Shown here: one piece after another, positions 9,047 through 17,695 of the stretch
How positions within the stretch are numbered: the first letter of the stretch is position 1
Layout: each line of letters begins with the position of its first letter
Source: a virus
Direction: 5' to 3' (one strand)
DNA: 39,874 bases
Virus record (IMG/VR): IMGVR_UViG_3300025099_000051
Span: 1-39,874 of that record
Translations under genes and position numbers: made by a program
The notes under the pieces: generated by a model
What the model saw: the letters and a program-made list of their open reading frames with translations, nothing else
What the model was told of the DNA's origin: nothing
The model's database searches: none

Positions 9047-9074
9047 GGGGGCCTTTTGGCCCCCTTTTCTTTTT
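9047..9074 (+). terminator. Strong intrinsic terminator after capsid gene
   Basis: GGGGGCC (9047-9053), TTTT loop, GGCCCCC (9058-9064), then TTTTCTTTTT. A 7-bp all G/C stem with a T tract is a strong rho-independent terminator. It comes 22 bases after the capsid stop and is followed by a second terminator. Confidence 0.93.
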
Positions 9075-9076
9075 AT

Positions 9077-9097
9077 GCCCCTCACGGGGCTTTTTTT
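9077..9097 (+). terminator. Second intrinsic terminator, abutting a start codon
   Basis: GCCCC (9077-9081), TCAC loop, GGGGC (9086-9090), then seven T (9091-9097). The ATG of the next small gene begins at 9098, immediately after the T tract, so its only ribosome-binding-like sequence (GGGG) is inside the terminator stem. Confidence 0.88.
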
Positions 9098-9256
9098 ATG
9101 GCTAAGAAAAAACAAAAAAAAGAAAAAGATATTTTCAAGTTTCTTGAAAAACAATTTGAAGAAATGGAACAGGAAAGGCTTGAGAAAAAGCAGTGGGCAA
9201 ATCCTGGGCCATCAAATATAGGCGGCAAAAAGAGGTACTGGACGAATGGCGGATAG
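9098..9256 (+). CDS. Small Lys-rich protein translated from a terminator
   Basis: A 52-residue protein that begins MAKKKQKKEKDIFKFLEKQF and continues Glu/Lys-rich and helical. The ATG lies directly after the T tract of a terminator, and GGGG of the stem is the only ribosome-binding candidate, 8 bases upstream. The gene overlaps the next one by 11 bases. Charged helical composition and coupling suggest a real gene. It would be made only from readthrough transcripts, and stem opening may limit translation. Function unknown. Confidence 0.6.
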   Translation: MAKKKQKKEKDIFKFLEKQFEEMEQERLEKKQWANPGPSNIGGKKRYWTNGG

Positions 9257-9572
9257 AAAACCACTTGAGCGTATATCGGACGTATCGACCGATTGGATAG
9301 ATGAGCCAGACGGCACGGTAACAATCGAGACATATCAAGATGCTGAACAAATATTGGAAGACAACAAGCGCCGTTATAACGCGCATGGAGACTCCCGCAC
9401 ATTTGGAAAGCTTAATTCAGACGGTTTTCACAAAGCTGCCTCAATTCCGGTAACGGTATGGGAGCAATGGGTAAAAGAAGATCCTGAAATTGCGAAAAAT
9501 CCCAAATTACTTTTCAAGAAACTTAATGATCCTGAGTTTCGTTATTTTAAAACAACCCCTGTAAGGCTTTAA
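9246..9572 (+). CDS. Unknown head/neck-region protein
   Basis: A 108-residue soluble protein with no signal or membrane segment. Its C-terminal half (IPVTVWEQWVKEDPEIAKNP) is helical and resembles small conserved podophage proteins located between capsid and adaptor genes. The position suggests a head-completion or virion role; no motif proves it. It overlaps the upstream small gene by 11 bases and is followed after 2 bases by the next start. Confidence 0.7.
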   Translation: MADRKPLERISDVSTDWIDEPDGTVTIETYQDAEQILEDNKRRYNAHGDSRTFGKLNSDGFHKAASIPVTVWEQWVKEDPEIAKNPKLLFKKLNDPEFRYFKTTPVRL

Positions 9573-9574
9573 TC

Positions 9575-9886
9575 ATGTATAGACGCGACGATTCTGGTGC
9601 ATATAACAAATGGGATGTACAAAGCGCTGTCACAGTAGGCGCTTCTGCTTCCGCAACTAATGTGTCCAACGCAAAAATAATTGGCGTTCACACTGATGGT
9701 GAAATTTATTTCAATTTTGCCACTGGTTCGACTCCATCTGTTAGTTCTGCTAACGACTTAAAACTTTCTTCTGGGCTTACTTTTTTAAATGTGCCTCGAA
9801 GTATGTCGGTCACTGACCCCGCTGTGTATTTACACGCTCAAAGAGTTGGCTCTTCAGATATAACAATGAGGGTTGTATTTCTCTAA
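9575..9886 (+). CDS. Small beta-rich virion-like protein
   Basis: A 103-residue protein dominated by Val/Thr/Ser beta-strand patterns (VQSAVTVGASASATNVSNAK, IIGVHTDGEIYFNF), with no Cys and no membrane segment. It could be a capsid decoration or neck protein, judged from position and composition only. Its stop overlaps the adaptor start (TAATG). Confidence 0.65.
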   Translation: MYRRDDSGAYNKWDVQSAVTVGASASATNVSNAKIIGVHTDGEIYFNFATGSTPSVSSANDLKLSSGLTFLNVPRSMSVTDPAVYLHAQRVGSSDITMRVVFL

Positions 9887-10512
9887 TGGCAATAAATTCT
9901 TATGCCAATCTAAAGACTGCTTTAGCAAACTGGCTTGATCGAAGCGATTTGACAAGCCGCCTTGATGAATTTATTGAGCTTGCGGAAGCTCGTATTGCTG
10001 ATGATCTACGCATACGGGCAATGGAGACAACTGTTACACAGGCGCTCACTGGAGGCACTCGCAGTTACGCATTGCCAACAGGATATTTACAAGCGCGGAA
10101 TTTTCAAATTAATACAGATCCCATTACTGCTCTTGAGTACATAACTCCAGAAATGATGGATCGCATTTGGGCGGGCAGCACAAGCGGTAGGCCAAGCACT
10201 TATACGATTTTGGGTGATAACTATATCTTGGGTCCATCACCAGATTCAGCAGACACGCTTGAGATTACTTACTACAAAGAATTTACCGCGCTTAGTGGCT
10301 CTGCAACAACTAATTGGTTAATTTTAAATCGACCGAACATTTATTTGTACGCTTGCTTGTTAGAAGCTAGTCCTTTTTTAGGTAGCCCAGAAGAAGCACA
10401 GGTTTGGGCAACTTTTTACCAAGAGGCGATAGACCGAATACAAAATGCTGACTCAAGAGATAGATTTTCTGGATCAGCTCTGACAGTTAAAACAACGGCA
10501 GGGAACCCGTAA
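9886..10512 (+). CDS. Head-tail adaptor (P22 gp4-like)
   Basis: A 208-residue protein whose N-terminus (ANLKTALANWLDRSDLTSRL, then LAEARIADDLRIRAMET) is the hallmark of the podophage adaptor family that binds beneath the portal, as in P22 gp4-like proteins. The central part is beta-rich and includes RSYALPTGYLQARNF. It would seal the portal and connect to the tail hub. It is coupled to both neighbours by TAATG overlaps. Confidence 0.8.
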   Translation: MAINSYANLKTALANWLDRSDLTSRLDEFIELAEARIADDLRIRAMETTVTQALTGGTRSYALPTGYLQARNFQINTDPITALEYITPEMMDRIWAGSTSGRPSTYTILGDNYILGPSPDSADTLEITYYKEFTALSGSATTNWLILNRPNIYLYACLLEASPFLGSPEEAQVWATFYQEAIDRIQNADSRDRFSGSALTVKTTAGNP

Positions 10513-10871
10513 TGCTAAGTAATTTTATTATTTCAAAAGGAAGTTTTGTCGTAAAGACAAACCCAACTGGATCTGGCGCTTTACCCGCTGGTACAACATC
10601 GCAGCGCGATAGCTCGCCACAGTCTGGTTACATTCGTTACAACAGCACAGATGGATCGTTTGAGGGATACGACGGATCAGCCTGGGGCGCAATTGGAGGT
10701 GGAGGCGCATCAGGCGGGAACGGGGAAGCTGCAATCTTTGAGAATGATGTCACTCTCGATGAAAACTACACCATGACCGTAAACATGAACGGTGTTTCTG
10801 CCGGACCAATCACAATTGCTTCTGGAACCACAATTACCGTTGGCGCAACCAACACGTGGGTGATCGTATGA
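10512..10871 (+). CDS. Tail fibre-like tip protein
   Basis: A 119-residue protein with SGYIRYNSTDGSFEGYDGSA, a motif I associate with trimeric fibre modules and tail-collar regions, then a Gly-rich linker (about 61-72), then an Asn/Thr beta-rich end. It starts the array of fibre genes and shares an ATGA overlap with the next one. Likely a short fibre or fibre-base component. Confidence 0.65.
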   Translation: MLSNFIISKGSFVVKTNPTGSGALPAGTTSQRDSSPQSGYIRYNSTDGSFEGYDGSAWGAIGGGGASGGNGEAAIFENDVTLDENYTMTVNMNGVSAGPITIASGTTITVGATNTWVIV

Positions 10872-11617
10872 GCACTATAAACGTAAACGCAATCGACAAA
10901 GAGTCTGGCTCAACACTTACGTTGGGTGGGTCGGGTACGCAAGTCACCCTTCATGCTTCAGCAACTTCATCTGGCTTCTCAAGCGGATTTAATTCAATAC
11001 AAGTTTTCACCTCATCAGGAACTTGGACAAAACCAAGCGGAATTACGAAAGTCAAAGTCCATGTCATTGGTGGAGGTGCGGGAGGCGGTGGTGGACGCAC
11101 TTCGTACAACTACTCCGGCGGTGGCGGGGGAGCGGGTGGAAACCTAATCAAAGTTTTAGATGTCAGTTCGATTTCTTCGGCAACAATTACTGTTGGTGCG
11201 GGATCAGTGGGAGGACTTGTCAACGCTGACGCTTCCGATGGCGGGACATCAACATGGGCAGACGGCACAAACACGCTCACTGCGAATGGCGGTGTCGGAG
11301 GATTGCAAGGCGGCAACAATAACGGAAGTTTTGGAGGCACAGCAACAGGCGGTGACATTAACGCTCAAGGCGGTGCGGGTTCAACGTGGGTAAAAAACCC
11401 AAGTTCGTCCCAAACTGGATGGCAAGCGGGTATTGGTGGGTTGAGCGGGTCTGGATTCGGGGGAACTGGCGCGACAAACCACGACACTGCGACTGGCGGT
11501 CGAAACAACGCTACGGGCTATGGGCATGGAGGGTCTGGTGGACCAGTTCAAACAGGCGTGAACGCTTCTGGCGGTAACGGTGCGGGTGGCTTAATTTGGG
11601 TAGAGGAATTTAAATGA
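10868..11617 (+). CDS. Glycine-rich receptor-binding fibre
   Basis: A 249-residue protein. Residues 1-20 (STINVNAIDKESGSTLTLG) resemble an N-terminal anchor shared in part with the fibres at 11886 and 12769. Residues about 60-110 and 135-245 are Gly-rich, with VHVIGGGAGGGGG-type loops that in known adhesins pack as polyglycine-II sandwiches and bind receptors. The ATG at 10868 overlaps the previous stop (ATGA), which supports it over an upstream GTG. The next gene, also ATGA-coupled, is a likely assembly partner. Confidence 0.75.
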   Translation: MSTINVNAIDKESGSTLTLGGSGTQVTLHASATSSGFSSGFNSIQVFTSSGTWTKPSGITKVKVHVIGGGAGGGGGRTSYNYSGGGGGAGGNLIKVLDVSSISSATITVGAGSVGGLVNADASDGGTSTWADGTNTLTANGGVGGLQGGNNNGSFGGTATGGDINAQGGAGSTWVKNPSSSQTGWQAGIGGLSGSGFGGTGATNHDTATGGRNNATGYGHGGSGGPVQTGVNASGGNGAGGLIWVEEFK

Positions 11618-11889
11618 AATACGCAATAGTGAATTCAGGAATTGTTGACAACATTGTTGAATGGGATGGCGTTTCTGAATTCAACGTGGACGGCGTTCTT
11701 GTCGAAGCAGATGCCAACGCATGGATCGGCGGTGTTTACGCTGACGGCGCATTTGTTGCACGACCACCATCACCAGAACCAGAACTAACACCAGAACAAA
11801 TACAAGCAGAAGCCGACAAAGCATCCGGTATAGCCAAACTTCAAGCACTGGGATTGACTGACGCAGAAATCGAGGCATTAAAATCATGA
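11614..11889 (+). CDS. Tail fibre assembly-like partner protein
   Basis: A 91-residue protein: beta-rich N-terminus (MKYAIVNSGIVDNIVEWDG), a central Pro/Glu linker (PPSPEPELTPEQ) and a C-terminal helix (IAKLQALGLTDAEIEALKS). This shape is common in small proteins encoded right after phage fibres, which act as assembly chaperones or stay on the tip. ATGA overlaps join it to the fibres on both sides. Confidence 0.65.
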   Translation: MKYAIVNSGIVDNIVEWDGVSEFNVDGVLVEADANAWIGGVYADGAFVARPPSPEPELTPEQIQAEADKASGIAKLQALGLTDAEIEALKS

Positions 11890-12488
11890 GCAGTGAAATT
11901 AAAGCAAACAAGATAAGCCCTGCTACAGGTACGGCTATTACATTAGGTGATTCAGGAGATACGTTTACAGTGCCATCAGGTGTGACACTGACAAACAATG
12001 GGACTGCTTCGGGCTTTGGAAAAGTGTTGCAAGTTGTTCATGCGGCTAAATCAGACACATCGTCAACAAATAGCGGTACAGCAGTAACTACAGGGCTAGA
12101 GGCTTCAATTACTCCTTCTGCTACGTCAAGCAAAGTGTTGGTAAATGTATCCTTTGCTTATCAAAGTCAAGCAGATGTTAATACTGTGTTTCAACTTTAC
12201 AGAGATAGCACAGCAATTCATTTGTCTGATGCCGCAGGGAATCGACTTAGAACATCAGTAGGAACAAGGTATCAGGGTAATAATAATGATGATATGTATA
12301 ACGGCTCTATTAATGCGCTAGATTCACCCTCATCTACTTCATCAATAACCTATAAGTTAATGTTTTTTAGAGGATATACAGGAAATAGTAATTATGTTTA
12401 TTTAAATTATTCCCCGAATGATGCCAATAATAACAGTGCAACTAAAAGGTCAATTTCTTCGATAACACTTATGGAGATAGGCGCATGA
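11886..12488 (+). CDS. Tail fibre-like protein, paralogous anchor
   Basis: A 200-residue protein. Its start (SSEIKANKISPATGTAITLG) resembles the anchor of the 10868 fibre, while the remainder, Ser/Thr/Asn-rich and beta-stranded, differs. It begins with an ATGA overlap and ends with another. It looks like an alternative tip carried on the same anchor. Confidence 0.7.
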   Translation: MSSEIKANKISPATGTAITLGDSGDTFTVPSGVTLTNNGTASGFGKVLQVVHAAKSDTSSTNSGTAVTTGLEASITPSATSSKVLVNVSFAYQSQADVNTVFQLYRDSTAIHLSDAAGNRLRTSVGTRYQGNNNDDMYNGSINALDSPSSTSSITYKLMFFRGYTGNSNYVYLNYSPNDANNNSATKRSISSITLMEIGA

Positions 12489-12772
12489 ACCATCAAGCAA
12501 TCTATAACCTATATTCTAATGTGGTTCGTATTGATGACTCTACAGGATGCTTTGACGCTAACGGAAATCCAGTTGCGATTAACCAGTCAAGATATGACGT
12601 AGAAGTTTTAAGAATGCAAGCCGAATACGATTCTCAGGCATACGCAAGAGCAAGAGCCGAAGCATACCCATCTTGGCAAGAACAAATGGACATGATGTAT
12701 CACGACCAAACAGAAGGCTCACGCACTTGGTTAGATGCTATTGAAGCCGTTAAGGAGGCGCATCCTAAATGA
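12485..12772 (+). CDS. Small fibre-partner protein (XkdW/DUF4376-like end)
   Basis: A 95-residue protein. The C-terminal part (YPSWQEQMDMMYHDQTEGSR, then TWLDAIEAVKEAHPK) matches the pattern of small proteins found beside tail fibres in many phages and resembles XkdW-type ends. The N-terminus includes a predicted beta hairpin. It is coupled to both flanking fibre genes by ATGA, suggesting a chaperone or tip-partner role. Confidence 0.65.
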   Translation: MNHQAIYNLYSNVVRIDDSTGCFDANGNPVAINQSRYDVEVLRMQAEYDSQAYARARAEAYPSWQEQMDMMYHDQTEGSRTWLDAIEAVKEAHPK

Positions 12773-13152
12773 GTAATTTAAAAGTTGATGCTATGGAATC
12801 AAGGACGGCAGGTGGTACTGTTGCTGTTTCTGCGACTTCAGGAAACATTACAACGCTTACGTCTTCTGCAAGTATTACTATTGATTTTTCGGATAGCAAT
12901 AACTTTAAGGTTACGTTAGGGCATAACGCTACATTTAATAATCCGTCAAATATTACAGCAGGGCAAACAGGTTCTATCTTTATTACGCAAGACGGTACTG
13001 GTTCACGAACTGGATCTTGGGGTTCTTACTGGGACTTTATAGGAGGCACTGCGCCTACGCTAACCACGACTGCGGCAGGAGTAGATCGTATTGATTACGT
13101 TGTTCTTGACAGCACTAACATTCAAGCAGTGGCAACCTTAAATTATTCATGA
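12769..13152 (+). CDS. Short tail fibre-like protein
   Basis: A 127-residue protein. The N-terminal MSNLKVDAMESRTAGGTVAV echoes the anchors of the 10868 and 11886 proteins. The C-terminal part (NFKVTLGHNATFNNPSNITA, then GSIFITQDGTGSRTGSWGS, then YVVLDSTNIQAV) is a common phage fibre tip module. It may be a short fibre or baseplate-like tip. ATGA overlaps on both sides. Confidence 0.7.
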   Translation: MSNLKVDAMESRTAGGTVAVSATSGNITTLTSSASITIDFSDSNNFKVTLGHNATFNNPSNITAGQTGSIFITQDGTGSRTGSWGSYWDFIGGTAPTLTTTAAGVDRIDYVVLDSTNIQAVATLNYS

Positions 13153-15521
13153 GCGGATTAACCGGTAACAACATACTTGGAGGTTCTTCTGGTCAATCTA
13201 CTGGCTACGACATAGACCAGTCGTTGCGGTTTGATGATGGTGATTCTGCTTACCTTAGTAGAACAGCCGGAACAGCAACCTCTAACGACATTGGAACTTT
13301 GTCTTTCTGGACAAAGCGCGGTAATCTTGGCGGCGGCAATGCTTTTTTCAGCAACCACAGCGATGCCAGCAATAGAACTTATGTTGGTTTTGATGCTGAT
13401 AAAATTCAGATGTATGGAAAAATATCTGGCTCAACAAATGTAGAACTCGTAACGACTCAAGTTTTCCGCGATCCTTCCGCTTGGTATCATGTTGTTATTG
13501 CGGTTGATGTTACTCAATCTACTGACTCAAACAGAGTAAAGATTTATGTAAATGGAAGTCAGGTCACAGATTTTTCCACATCAACTTATCCTGCTCAAAA
13601 TACAGACCTTCCTTTATTTTCTAAAACAAACCATCAGGTTGGCGCATTTTTCTCTTCGTCTGTTGGAGATTACTACGATGGATATTTTGCAGAGTATCAA
13701 TATATAGATGGTCAGCAACTTACGCCTGCATCCTTTGCCGAAACCAACGAAGATACTAACCAATGGATTCCTATTGAGTACACCGGAAGTTACGGCACTA
13801 ACGGCTTCTACTTAAAGTTCCAAGACTCATCTGCATTAGGCGATGACTCTAGCGGTAATACCAACGACTTTACTGTAACCAATCTAACAGCAACCGATCA
13901 GGTACTTGATAGTCCGACGAATAACTTTGCTACGTTAAATCCTTTGGATGCCTTGGGAAACAATAATACTTTTTCTGAAGGCAACCTTAAATGTGTGGTC
14001 GCCGCTCAAAATACAAACGAAGAAACGCGTTCAACAATAGGAGTTTCTTCTGGAAAATGGTATTGGGAGTTTTATCTTGTAAGTACAACTACCACAGCAG
14101 GTTATTTTAAAGTTGGTTTAAAGTCTCCAGATGGATCAAACTATTGGAATGTAAGAGGATCAGATGGAGAACTTGACCATGATGGATCAACTGGATCAAG
14201 TTCTGTAAGTTACACAACAGCCAACATTGTTAATGTTGCTGTTGATATGGATTCTGGCAAATGGTGGGTTGGAACAAATGGAACATGGGTTGGCGATCCA
14301 TCAGCAGGAAGTGGAGAATTGCATTCTGGTATATCTGGAACAGTATTGCCTTATATTTTAAATGCAGGTAGCGGTGGAACACATACTATTGTTTCAAATT
14401 TTGGTCAAGACAGTTCCTTTGCAGGTAACAAAACAGCACAAGGAAACGGCGGTGTAGGAGAAGACTTCTATTACACGCCACCTACAGGATACAAAGCGTT
14501 AAACACTAACAACTTTGATGACCCTGCTATTGCTTTACCTACAAATCATTTTGACACAACTCTTGTAAGTGGTAATGGCTCTAACAGATCAATAACAGGA
14601 TTAAATTTCCAACCTGATTTTCTTTGGGGCAAGTCTAGAACAAACACACTTAACCATTATCTAACTGATTCTGTTCGTGGCGCAAATGGTCAGGTGTATT
14701 CTGACGCTGCATCATCGGAAGGTACTGAGACTGTAATTTACACAGCGTTCAACTCTGACGGGTTTTCGCTTGGTACAGGCGATATGAATTCATCAGGACA
14801 AAACTACGCTCATTGGGGTTGGAAAGCGGGAGGCACAGCATCTTCTAACACTGACGGCGCAATAACAAGTTCAGTAAGTGCTAATCCTACGGCAGGTTTT
14901 TCGATTGTGTCTTATACAGGTTCAGGAACAAATAATACTACTGTTGGTCATGGCCTATCACAAACACCCACTTTGTGGATTTTGAAAAACAGAAGTTCAA
15001 ACGCTACAAACTGGGAAACATTTACTTCAGTTATAGATGGTAGTGTTGACTTTCTTAGACTTGATACTACTGACGCAAAAGCAGACTCTGGCAGAACGGC
15101 TCCAACTTCTAGCGTATTTTATGTTGGCAGCGGTGCGAATCAGGGAGCAAACGGCGATAACTACATTGCCTACTGTTTCCATTCAGTAGAAGGCTACAGC
15201 AAGGTAGGTATTTACACAGGGAATGGGTCGGCAGATGGACCCTTTATCTATACTGGTTTTAAGCCTTCTTTTATTCTTTGGAAATCTACAACTGCGACAG
15301 AAAACTGGCAAATACAAGATAATAAAATAAATCCATACAACGTGGTTGATGGAAAGATTTTTGCTAACCTTAATTCGGCTGAATACACTGGCTCTGAAGT
15401 TGATTTTGTGTCAAACGGATTTAAATTAAGACATTCTGGCGGTGGAGGTAATGGTTCTTCAGAAACATTAGTGTATTTAGCCTTTGCCGAATCACCATTC
15501 AAATACTCTAACGCGAGGTAA
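13149..15521 (+). CDS. Large fibre with LamG-like and SPRY-like domains
   Basis: A 790-residue protein, the largest fibre here. Residues about 25-215 look like a concanavalin/LamG-type lectin domain (SLRFDDGDSAYLSR, LSFWTKRG). Residues about 275-410 look like a SPRY domain (SGKWYWEFYL, YFKVGLKSPDG, VAVDMDSGKWWVGTNGTW). The C-terminal 380 residues form further beta-rich repeats typical of phage SPRY fibres. It probably binds cell-surface glycans or proteins. It is the last of the coupled fibre genes. Confidence 0.8.
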   Translation: MSGLTGNNILGGSSGQSTGYDIDQSLRFDDGDSAYLSRTAGTATSNDIGTLSFWTKRGNLGGGNAFFSNHSDASNRTYVGFDADKIQMYGKISGSTNVELVTTQVFRDPSAWYHVVIAVDVTQSTDSNRVKIYVNGSQVTDFSTSTYPAQNTDLPLFSKTNHQVGAFFSSSVGDYYDGYFAEYQYIDGQQLTPASFAETNEDTNQWIPIEYTGSYGTNGFYLKFQDSSALGDDSSGNTNDFTVTNLTATDQVLDSPTNNFATLNPLDALGNNNTFSEGNLKCVVAAQNTNEETRSTIGVSSGKWYWEFYLVSTTTTAGYFKVGLKSPDGSNYWNVRGSDGELDHDGSTGSSSVSYTTANIVNVAVDMDSGKWWVGTNGTWVGDPSAGSGELHSGISGTVLPYILNAGSGGTHTIVSNFGQDSSFAGNKTAQGNGGVGEDFYYTPPTGYKALNTNNFDDPAIALPTNHFDTTLVSGNGSNRSITGLNFQPDFLWGKSRTNTLNHYLTDSVRGANGQVYSDAASSEGTETVIYTAFNSDGFSLGTGDMNSSGQNYAHWGWKAGGTASSNTDGAITSSVSANPTAGFSIVSYTGSGTNNTTVGHGLSQTPTLWILKNRSSNATNWETFTSVIDGSVDFLRLDTTDAKADSGRTAPTSSVFYVGSGANQGANGDNYIAYCFHSVEGYSKVGIYTGNGSADGPFIYTGFKPSFILWKSTTATENWQIQDNKINPYNVVDGKIFANLNSAEYTGSEVDFVSNGFKLRHSGGGGNGSSETLVYLAFAESPFKYSNAR

Positions 15522-15523
15522 TT

Positions 15524-16114
15524 ATGTGGTATAGCGAAACAATAGGAACAATTAAGACGCCTCGCGCTTTAACTGTCGATGGCATACAGCATCCTGCTAA
15601 TATATTTACAGCATGGAGCAAAGCGGAACTAGCAGGAATAGGTTTTTATCCTGCTCGTGTTGAGTCTGTAGACAGCAGATATTATGACACTGGTTCAGAA
15701 ACATACAAGTTAGTTGATGGAGAGTATGTGATCTCTTACGCGACTACTGAAAAAGATGTTGAACTCTTAAAAGAAGACCTTATTAAAAAGGTTCAGGCAA
15801 ACACAGGTGCGTTGCTTGCTCCTTCTGACTGGAGAGTTATTAGGTCTATCGACAGTGAAAATGCTATTTCTTCTGATTGGATTACATACCGTAATGAAGT
15901 ACGCGCTCACGGTAACAGCCTTGAGTCAGGCATTGAAGCGTTTGCTTCTGTAGATGCTGTTCGTAACTTTCAAAACCATGAAGTTCAAGAAGAACGAAGA
16001 ATTGAAAATTCTGATGAAACTGAAACAATTAATCGTACAGTAGATAAAACATATTGGGGATGGCCTGAATCACCTGATGCGGAGGCTGATCCATATCATG
16101 TGCGATACCTATGA
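15524..16114 (+). CDS. Fibre-partner protein (DUF4376-like)
   Basis: A 196-residue protein starting 2 bases after the large fibre. The middle (LLKEDLIKKVQANTGALLAP, then SDWRVIRS) and helical segment (WITYRNEVRAHGNSLESGIE) resemble DUF4376-type proteins that follow phage fibres. The C-terminal part is acidic. Likely a chaperone or accessory to the 790-residue fibre. Its stop overlaps an ATG that opens a 20-residue mini-ORF (16111). Confidence 0.65.
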   Translation: MWYSETIGTIKTPRALTVDGIQHPANIFTAWSKAELAGIGFYPARVESVDSRYYDTGSETYKLVDGEYVISYATTEKDVELLKEDLIKKVQANTGALLAPSDWRVIRSIDSENAISSDWITYRNEVRAHGNSLESGIEAFASVDAVRNFQNHEVQEERRIENSDETETINRTVDKTYWGWPESPDAEADPYHVRYL

Positions 16115-16173
16115 AAATTAAAGCCCTCGCGCTAACAGCCGCCTTGATGGGCGGTTTTTTTATGTCTATTTGA
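16111..16173 (+). CDS. 20-residue signal-peptide-like mini-ORF
   Basis: ATG at 16111 overlaps the upstream stop (ATGA) and runs 20 codons to TGA at 16171-16173, one base before the next start at 16175. The product begins MKIKALALTAAL and ends MGGFFMSI. It is closely similar to the signal peptide of the protein at 23989 (ILIAALVGGFFMSAQAQ). The segment encoding AALMGGFF also forms a terminator (16139-16161). Either a translated bridge peptide that couples genes, a remnant of a duplicated signal-peptide gene, or an accidental effect of the repeated hairpin. Confidence 0.5.
   Translation: MKIKALALTAALMGGFFMSI
16139..16161 (+). terminator. Intrinsic terminator inside a mini-ORF
   Basis: CCGCC (16139-16143), TTGATG loop, GGCGG (16150-16154), then seven T (16155-16161). 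The same hairpin type recurs at 24020-24042, also within a signal-peptide-coding segment. Because it lies in translated sequence, ribosomes could prevent its folding. Confidence 0.8.
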
Positions 16174-16174
16174 T

Positions 16175-17695
16175 ATGGCTTTAATTAATATTGATAATGT
16201 CGGTGAGCTGGGAATTATTAAAGATATACCTTCATACCAACTTCCACAAAATGCGTGGTCCGATGGAAACAATGTTAGAACACAAAATTTTGCAATTAAA
16301 AAAATTGGCGGTTATGACGAGATTATTGCTTCTTGCCCAATAACTCCTTATTTTGTTTACGGCTTAGAAAGCGGGGCTAACTACTTCTGGATTGCTGCTG
16401 GACTTACGAGCGTCTACGTTCACAACGGATCTTCTTGGACAGATATTACAAGAACAAGCGGTGCTTATTCCGCTACCGCAGCCAAAAATTGGACAGCTTG
16501 TGTTGTGGGGGGTGTCTTAATTCTTGATAACGGGGTAGATGATCCACAGGAGTGGCCTCTTACCTCCGGTGCTGCCTCTGCCTCCACAAAGCTTCAAGAT
16601 CTTTCTAACTGGCCCGCCTCTACAGAGTGTGAGGTGATGCGTACATTCAAAACTTTTTTGATTGCGTTGGATGTCACTAAATCGTCAGTAAATTATTCCC
16701 GACTGGTTAAATGGAGTCACGAATCTGCAATTCAAACCGTTCCAACTTCATGGAATGAAGCAGATGGAACTAAATCAGCTGGTGAATACGAATTGGCACA
16801 ATCGCCAGGACGGGTTCTTGACGGACTTGCCGTTGGAGACAACTTCTTTATCTTAAAAGATGATAGTTGTTATCTAATGTCTTATGTTGGAACGCCGTTT
16901 ATATTCGCATTCGATATTGTTTCCTCGACTATTGGCGGCCTTTCTAAAAACTGTGCGGCTGAGTATGAAGGTGGGGTTTTCTTTATGGGAAATTCTGACC
17001 TGTATACGACAGACGGCAATAGCTTGAAGCCGTTACTGCCAAACCGATTGAGAAGATATCTGACAGATAATTTGTCTGGTACTAACTTTGCTCGCTCTGT
17101 TGTAGTTCCTGACTACACACGAAAGGAAATGTTAGCTTGTTTTCCAACCACTTCGTCTACCTACTGCGACAAAGCAATCATTTGGAATTGGGAAACAAAT
17201 ACTTTCTCGTTGCGAGATTTACCAAACATTTCTCACGCTGCTTATGGCGTAAAAGCGATTGCATCAGATTACGATAGTAATTTACTCAATGTTGTTTTTG
17301 TCGATCCTACTGCTGGAAAGATTTATCGAGACAATTACGGTAACACGAAAGATGGAACCAATATGACATCTTTTATTTCTAGGGAAGGTTGGATGATGAA
17401 CAGTCAGGGCGCACCTGACACTCATGCAATAAAACAGCTGCGAGCGATCTACCCAAAATTAACTTGCACAGGAAGTGTAAATTTCTATGTATCAGCAACA
17501 ATGGATGCTGATGATGCAATCTCATGGGGGTCTGCAATACCTTTTAATCCGGACACACAGTCTAAGATTTCTTGTCGCGCTACGGGTCGGTATCTAGGCG
17601 TAAAGATTGAAAGTACAGGAGATGTTGATTGGAAGCTTGACGGCCTTCAGTTAGACATCATTAATAAGGGGAGTAGAGGAGGTCAAAGCTACTAA
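16175..17695 (+). CDS. Tail hub/nozzle-like beta-propeller protein
   Basis: A 506-residue protein rich in beta-strand repeats: PQNAWSDGNNVRTQNFAIKK, IGGYDEI, YFWIAAGLTSVYVHN, then CVVGGVLILDNGVDDPQEWP. This pattern fits podophage tail hub or nozzle proteins with a beta-propeller body that extend the adaptor. I see no enzymatic motif. It is preceded by the coupled mini-ORF and overlaps the next start by TAATG. Confidence 0.65.
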   Translation: MALINIDNVGELGIIKDIPSYQLPQNAWSDGNNVRTQNFAIKKIGGYDEIIASCPITPYFVYGLESGANYFWIAAGLTSVYVHNGSSWTDITRTSGAYSATAAKNWTACVVGGVLILDNGVDDPQEWPLTSGAASASTKLQDLSNWPASTECEVMRTFKTFLIALDVTKSSVNYSRLVKWSHESAIQTVPTSWNEADGTKSAGEYELAQSPGRVLDGLAVGDNFFILKDDSCYLMSYVGTPFIFAFDIVSSTIGGLSKNCAAEYEGGVFFMGNSDLYTTDGNSLKPLLPNRLRRYLTDNLSGTNFARSVVVPDYTRKEMLACFPTTSSTYCDKAIIWNWETNTFSLRDLPNISHAAYGVKAIASDYDSNLLNVVFVDPTAGKIYRDNYGNTKDGTNMTSFISREGWMMNSQGAPDTHAIKQLRAIYPKLTCTGSVNFYVSATMDADDAISWGSAIPFNPDTQSKISCRATGRYLGVKIESTGDVDWKLDGLQLDIINKGSRGGQSY

